Part shown: positions 59,846-64,000 of the stretch, one piece after another
Layout of the letters: each line of letters starts with the position of its first letter
Numbering within the stretch: position 1 is the first letter of the stretch
Source: Arthrobacter sp. ok362
Lineage (GTDB): Bacteria > Actinomycetota > Actinomycetes > Actinomycetales > Micrococcaceae
DNA: 64,000 nt
Direction: 5' to 3'
Assembly (NCBI RefSeq): GCF_900102785.1
Contig: NZ_FNGC01000021.1
Location: forward strand, 1 to 64,000
Program-made: the position numbers and the translations under genes
The notes under the pieces: model-generated
What the model saw: only the letters and a program-made list of their open reading frames with translations
Told to the model about the DNA's origin: nothing
The model's database searches: none

Positions 59846-62257
59846 TCAGATGCTTGCCGCCTGGCGGTCCGCTAGGCGCCTGGAAAGGAAGTCCTCAACC
59901 ACCGCGGCGAACTCGTCAGGTCGCTCGATCTGTGGCATGTGCCCCGTATTCGAAAAGACGTACGACTCGGAGCGTGGCAACGACGCGGTCGCCGCCCCCA
60001 GATGGCTGAACGGGAGGATGTGGTCGTGATCGCCCCAAACTACAAGCGTTGGAACTTCAGACTGCGCCAAGGTCCCGATCAGGGCCGTCCGCCATTCGGC
60101 CCTGACACCGGAGATGGTTCCGAGGTCGCGGGCCACGTCCAGGAGCGTTTGGCGGTGCGTCGCCCGTTGCGACAGAGCGAACGCATGGCCGACGCGGGCA
60201 TCGGTCACCACGGTCTTGTCGTAGAAGAGAGACTCGACGGTTCGGCGTGATGCCGACTCGTCAGGACGCATGAGCAGCGCCCCGAGGGGCCTGAACGCGA
60301 GCAGGCGCAGAACCAGCGCAACTTCCTTGCCGAAACCGGCGCTGTTCGCAAGAACGAGGGCTGAGACGCGGTCAGAATGGTCGGCAGCCAGCTTCATGGC
60401 GACGGCGCCCCCGAGCGAGTTGCCGATCACGGGCAGCGGCGCGTGAACCCCAAGGGCGTCGAGGAGGGCGGGCAGGACGTCCGCGAGGTTCGCTAAAGTC
60501 GCTGGCCCCGAGAGCCGTTCGGAGTATGCGAAGCCGGGCAGGTCCACGCTGTAGACGGTGTGACGTTCTGAGAGGCGCTCGTGTTGCTCGTTCCAGTCAT
60601 CGAGGCTTTGGCCAATGCCGTGCAGGAGAAGCACGGGCTCCCCGCTGCCGGTCTTCCGGTAGCGCAAACGAGTGCCCGCGACGGTGATGTGTCCTGTTCC
60701 CGGAAGTTCGAGAGAATCCCGGGGCGCTTCCGAAGTTAGCCGTCCAGACGCCCGCACCTGTTGCCCGCGTGGCCCAAAACGAACGTGATCCGTCAGCCTG
60801 CCGGCTCTGAGCAGGGCGAAGTCGCGCAGATAGTTCTGGTGCAGCCGCCATGGTGAGCGTGAGCCCTGCTTGGGCAGGTCGCCGGCGCCGCGAAGGATGT
60901 ATCCGGCCTTCAGGTCGATAAGGGAAGTCAGCTCGGCGTTCGCGACGTCGGTGGGCGCTTCGGGTGCCACCCACTGCAGGTTTTGACGGTCGAGGTACTT
61001 CAGCAGCCTGCAGATGTAGCCGGCGACCAGGTCCGCTTTCAGGGTCCAGGACGCGTTGGTGTAGCCGATAGTGAGGGAGAAATTCGGAACGCCTTCCAGC
61101 ATCATGCCCTTGTAGGTCAAGGTCTTGCCTGTGTCCACGGGCTCGCCGTCGACGGTGAGAGTCATACCGCCGATCACGAGCAGGTTAAGTCCTGTCGCCA
61201 TGACGATGACGTCGGCCGGGATCGACTTGCCCGAGGCCAGCTCAATCCCGTTCGGCGTGATCCGTAAGATCCTGTCGGTCACGATGTCGGCAGTGCCTGC
61301 GCTGATCGCACGGTAGAGATCGCCATTGGGGATCGCGCAGAGGCGCTGGTCCCATGGCTGATACGACGGCGCCAGGTGCGTGTCGACCGCAAAGTCCTCC
61401 GGCAGCTTGGCGATGGCCGACTTGCGGAGAATTGCCTTCATTGTCTCCGGCCGCCGTCGGCTGAGCTGGTACGTCAACATCGAATAGAGAATGTTCTTCG
61501 CCCGTACGACGTCGTACGCCAGCTGCGCTGGCACCTTGCCCCGAAGACGGTCGGCCAGGTGGTCACGCGACGGCACGGGGGCGATGTAGGTGGGGGAGCG
61601 CTGCAGCATCGTCACCTTGGCAGCCGACTTCGCCATCGACGGCACGAGTGTCACCGCGGTGGCCCCACTGCCAATGATCACGACCTGTTTCCCCTCGTAA
61701 CCGAGATCGGCGGGCCAGTGCTGCGGGTGGACGATCGACCCCCCAAAGGTCTCGGCTCCCTCGATGGCCGGGGTGAACCCAGCGTCATAGCGGTAATAAC
61801 CCGAACACACGGAGAGGAATGAGCAGGTAAAGCTGACGGACATATCGGGACGGGATACCGCATCGTCCGCCCGATATTCGCCGCCAGAGGTGCGGACGGC
61901 CGTAACCGTCCACAACGCGGTTTCGCTCGACCACTCGGCCGATATGACCCGGTGATTGAGCCGGATCCGCGATGCGAGGCCCTCGTCGGCAACCGTCGCC
62001 TCGATGTATTCACGTATCGAATCGCCGTCGGCGATCGCCTTGGCGCCGGCCCAGGGCCGGAAGGAGTAGCCGAGCGTATACATGTCGCTGTCGGACCGGA
62101 TCCCGGGGTATCTAAAGAGGTCCCAGGTGCCTCCCACCGCGCCGCGGGACTCAAGGATCGTGAAGGTCTTCTCAGGTAGTTCGCGTTTCAGCCGGCTAGC
62201 AAAACCTATGCCGCTCAGCCCGGCCCCAACAATCAACACATCGACGTGCACGCTCAT
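59846..62257 (-). CDS. Fused Baeyer-Villiger monooxygenase and alpha/beta hydrolase
   Basis: An 803-residue fusion. Residues about 1-505 are a flavin monooxygenase: FAD motif VGAGLSGIG, GTWDLFRYPGIRSDSDMYT, the Baeyer-Villiger fingerprint FGGSIVHPQHWP (171-182), NADPH motif IIGSGATA and MATGLN. Residues about 516-800 are an alpha/beta hydrolase: oxyanion HGIG (about 546), nucleophile elbow GNSLGG (Ser about 614), Asp in VVWGDHD and His in NTGHMPQI. A ketone could be oxidised to an ester and then hydrolysed by the same protein. Divergent from a TetR gene; a 3-hydroxyacyl-CoA dehydrogenase gene follows that. No frameshift is seen. Confidence 0.93.
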   Translation of the reverse strand: MSVHVDVLIVGAGLSGIGFASRLKRELPEKTFTILESRGAVGGTWDLFRYPGIRSDSDMYTLGYSFRPWAGAKAIADGDSIREYIEATVADEGLASRIRLNHRVISAEWSSETALWTVTAVRTSGGEYRADDAVSRPDMSVSFTCSFLSVCSGYYRYDAGFTPAIEGAETFGGSIVHPQHWPADLGYEGKQVVIIGSGATAVTLVPSMAKSAAKVTMLQRSPTYIAPVPSRDHLADRLRGKVPAQLAYDVVRAKNILYSMLTYQLSRRRPETMKAILRKSAIAKLPEDFAVDTHLAPSYQPWDQRLCAIPNGDLYRAISAGTADIVTDRILRITPNGIELASGKSIPADVIVMATGLNLLVIGGMTLTVDGEPVDTGKTLTYKGMMLEGVPNFSLTIGYTNASWTLKADLVAGYICRLLKYLDRQNLQWVAPEAPTDVANAELTSLIDLKAGYILRGAGDLPKQGSRSPWRLHQNYLRDFALLRAGRLTDHVRFGPRGQQVRASGRLTSEAPRDSLELPGTGHITVAGTRLRYRKTGSGEPVLLLHGIGQSLDDWNEQHERLSERHTVYSVDLPGFAYSERLSGPATLANLADVLPALLDALGVHAPLPVIGNSLGGAVAMKLAADHSDRVSALVLANSAGFGKEVALVLRLLAFRPLGALLMRPDESASRRTVESLFYDKTVVTDARVGHAFALSQRATHRQTLLDVARDLGTISGVRAEWRTALIGTLAQSEVPTLVVWGDHDHILPFSHLGAATASLPRSESYVFSNTGHMPQIERPDEFAAVVEDFLSRRLADRQAASI

Positions 62258-62279
62258 GAGGCCAAGTTATCGACTTATA

Positions 62280-62294
62280 GTTGAGACAGTCAAC
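62280..62294. promoter_or_regulatory. Probable TetR operator GTTGA-N5-TCAAC
   Basis: GTTGAGACAGTCAAC lies in the 69-base divergent gap between the fusion gene and the TetR gene. Only 5-base arms match, so binding is likely but unproven. Confidence 0.5.
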
Positions 62295-62326
62295 ACCGTG
62301 TCGAAAACGCAGGCTAGGATGGGCCC

Positions 62327-62959
62327 ATGGCTCAACGAGGAAGACGCACTGCAAGGGTCTCGGGAGATGAGCGCCAGGACGCGATCCTGGTCACCGCCGA
62401 GGCGCTCCTCGGGGAGCGCGCTTTCGACGACGTTTCGATCGAGGATCTGGCCGGAGGCGCGGGCATCTCGCGCCCCACCTTCTACTTCTACTTCTCGTCC
62501 AAAGACGAGGTGCTGCTGGCCCTTCTGGACCGTGTCATCACCGAGGTGGAACACCGGGTCGGCGACTTGCCGCGGGATTTTGAAAGTGACCCCGTAGGAG
62601 CTTGGACTCGTTCCATTGGCATGTTCGTCGAGGTGTTTGTGTCCCATCGTGGCGTTTCCACTGCGGCGATCGCTGCGCGCGCGCGCAACGATGAGGTGCG
62701 TGCGCTCTGGTCCAAGTCGATGCAGTCATGGGTCGACTTCTCGAGCGACGTGATCCGGGCCGAGCAAGCACGAGGGGCTGCGCCAGAGGGCATCGACGCA
62801 CATGACCTGGCAGTAAGCCTCAACCTGATGAACGAGCGGCTGATCACTGCGGTCCTCAACCAGGAGAGTCCCGCCATCGCGGAGTCCCGCGCTCTAGACG
62901 TGTTATCAACTATCTGGATTCGCAGTATCTACGGGTCCATCAACCCCGGCCGACGGTAA
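62327..62959 (+). CDS. TetR-family regulator
   Basis: A 210-residue TetR regulator: DERQDAILVTAEALLGERAF, then helix-turn-helix DVSIEDLAGGAGISRPTFY and FYFSSKDEVLLALLD. The C-terminal ligand domain is helical. Its N-terminus resembles EthR, the repressor of the BVMO gene ethA in mycobacteria, and it lies divergent from a BVMO gene here. It likely represses both. The ligand is unknown. Confidence 0.92.
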   Translation: MAQRGRRTARVSGDERQDAILVTAEALLGERAFDDVSIEDLAGGAGISRPTFYFYFSSKDEVLLALLDRVITEVEHRVGDLPRDFESDPVGAWTRSIGMFVEVFVSHRGVSTAAIAARARNDEVRALWSKSMQSWVDFSSDVIRAEQARGAAPEGIDAHDLAVSLNLMNERLITAVLNQESPAIAESRALDVLSTIWIRSIYGSINPGRR

Positions 62960-62984
62960 CGCCGGGTCGAGAGGAAGAACTCAC

Positions 62985-63842
62985 ATGCCCAACATCAAGA
63001 CGCTCACCGTGCTCGGCACCGGAGTGCTCGGCTCGCAGATCGCCTATCAGGCCGCCTTCCACGGATTCGCGGTCACGGCCTATGACATTCACGATCAGGT
63101 CCTCGAGAAGGCCCGGGCACGCTTCGCACGCCTCGCCGGCATCTACCAGGCAGAGAAGGTAGCCGGCGCTTCGGAAGGCAAGGCTGAGACGGCTCTTGAC
63201 AACCTCCGCCTCACCGACGACCTAGCGGACGCCGTCGCCGACGCGGACCTCGTGATCGAGGCCGTGCCCGAACTTCTTGAGCTCAAGCGGGACGTCTACC
63301 GCAAGCTCGCGGATCTGGCCCCCGCCAGGACTATCTTCGCCACGAACTCGTCGACTCTGCTGCCCAGCGACCTCAAAGATTTCACCGGCCGCCCCGATCG
63401 CTTCCTCGCCATCCACTATGCCAATAACATCTGGGCACAGAACATCGCTGAGGTGATGGGGACCACCGAAACCGCTCCGGCCGTGTACGACGCCGTCGTC
63501 GAGTTCGCCCGAAACAGCGGACTGGAGCCGATCGAGATCAAGAAAGAGAAAGCCGGCTACGTCCTGAACTCGCTGCTGGTCCCTCTCCTGAATGCGGCCG
63601 CAGGCCTGCTGCTGCAGGGCATCGCCGACCCGCAAACGATCGACAAAACATGGCGCATTGCCACCGGAGCGCCGAGCGGACCGTTTCAGATCTACGACGT
63701 CGTTGGCCTGGCTACCGCGTACAACATCGCCTCGTCCTCATCAGACGCCGGGTCCCAAGCATTCGCTCATTACCTGAAGGACAACTACATCGACAAGGGC
63801 AAGCTCGGCGTCTCCACGGGCGAAGGCTTCTACACCTACTGA
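62985..63842 (+). CDS. 3-hydroxyacyl-CoA dehydrogenase
   Basis: A 285-residue single-domain-pair dehydrogenase: VLGTGVLGSQIAYQAAFHG (NAD loop), DLVIEAVPELLELKRDVYR, FATNSSTLLPSDLKDFTGRP (Ser), FLAIHYANNIWAQNIAEV (His) and KEKAGYVLNSLLVPLLNAA. It oxidises a 3-hydroxyacyl-CoA to the 3-oxo form. AGGAAG precedes the ATG. It is encoded 25 bases after the TetR gene and may share its transcript. In most such proteins the loop reads GxGxxG; here GTGVLG keeps that. Confidence 0.92.
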   Translation: MPNIKTLTVLGTGVLGSQIAYQAAFHGFAVTAYDIHDQVLEKARARFARLAGIYQAEKVAGASEGKAETALDNLRLTDDLADAVADADLVIEAVPELLELKRDVYRKLADLAPARTIFATNSSTLLPSDLKDFTGRPDRFLAIHYANNIWAQNIAEVMGTTETAPAVYDAVVEFARNSGLEPIEIKKEKAGYVLNSLLVPLLNAAAGLLLQGIADPQTIDKTWRIATGAPSGPFQIYDVVGLATAYNIASSSSDAGSQAFAHYLKDNYIDKGKLGVSTGEGFYTY

Positions 63843-64000
63843 ATCCGCCCAACGTGCTGCGCAGGTAGACCCGCGGCCACAGTGGTCCCCGCCACTTCCA
63901 ATTTATCGTGCACAAGGGGGCTTGCGGCAGGGCCCCCGTCATGCCTCAAACTGGCTCAGACGTGACCGGAAAGAGGTGCACGGAAAAGGCTTCTTCGTCG
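63843..64000. other. End of window, no gene seen
   Basis: About 160 bases after the dehydrogenase stop with no supported gene; a short minus-strand frame here overlaps the dehydrogenase antisense and looks spurious. Confidence 0.35.

Overview
The window looks like a chromosomal segment of a high-GC actinobacterium, most likely Arthrobacter/Pseudarthrobacter-like (Micrococcales). The reasons are high GC third positions in most genes, GGAGG-type ribosome sites, GTG starts, actinobacterial domain families (DUF2510, DUF4429, DUF4236, DUF2087) and the style of the catabolic gene clusters. No rRNA, tRNA or CRISPR array was seen. The species assignment is inference.

Layout. (1) 1-1510: 3' part of a succinate-semialdehyde dehydrogenase gene and its terminator, then a dead fragment of glutamate dehydrogenase (1735-2130). 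(2) 2299-15491, all on the minus strand: a ten-gene catabolic operon. In transcription order it encodes hydantoinase A, hydantoinase B, a ribose-type ABC importer (binding protein, ATPase, permease), a hydantoinase-like protein with degenerate phosphate motifs, a DUF917 protein, a PucR regulator, a GAF protein and an imidazolonepropionase-like amidohydrolase. Together they suggest uptake and ring opening of a hydantoin-like (or thiohydantoin-like) compound. (3) 15993-26680: an accessory island with lower GC by eye. It holds an IS3-family element with unusual ends, a lipoprotein gene, a metallo-beta-lactamase-fold protein followed by a P-loop ATPase (a possible defence pair), transposase remnants, a decayed copy of a small gene whose intact copy lies about 5.8 kb away, and several small proteins of unknown function. 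(4) 26681-31048: two GNAT-like or hypothetical genes, a CHAD-domain protein and an ABC exporter.

(5) 31018-45140: two copies of one regulatory module (TetR gene, CATAC-N3-GTATG operators, divergent promoter and first codons). One copy drives the ABC exporter and CHAD genes. The other drives a self-sufficient CYP102-type P450 and a zinc alcohol dehydrogenase. Between the copies lies a tightly overlapping aromatic ring-cleavage operon (extradiol dioxygenase, FAH-family hydrolase, AMP ligase, 22-residue membrane microprotein, FAD monooxygenase, then a nitroreductase) with a divergent TetR gene. (6) 45209-57858: mostly single genes: acetyltransferases, a GH13 enzyme, an aldo/keto reductase with an apparent N-terminal frameshift, SnoaL-like and DUF2087 proteins, gamma-glutamyltransferase, a methyltransferase and a nitrilase-family hydrolase. 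(7) 58197-63842: an NCS1 nucleobase-type permease, a serine-recombinase fragment, a rare fusion of a Baeyer-Villiger monooxygenase with an alpha/beta hydrolase, a divergent TetR regulator and a 3-hydroxyacyl-CoA dehydrogenase. The last three look like a ketone-to-ester-to-acid degradation unit.

Overall the window is rich in nutrient scavenging and oxidative catabolism, with one decayed, IS-scarred accessory island. Functions are assigned by reading motifs and remembered families; no database search was run.
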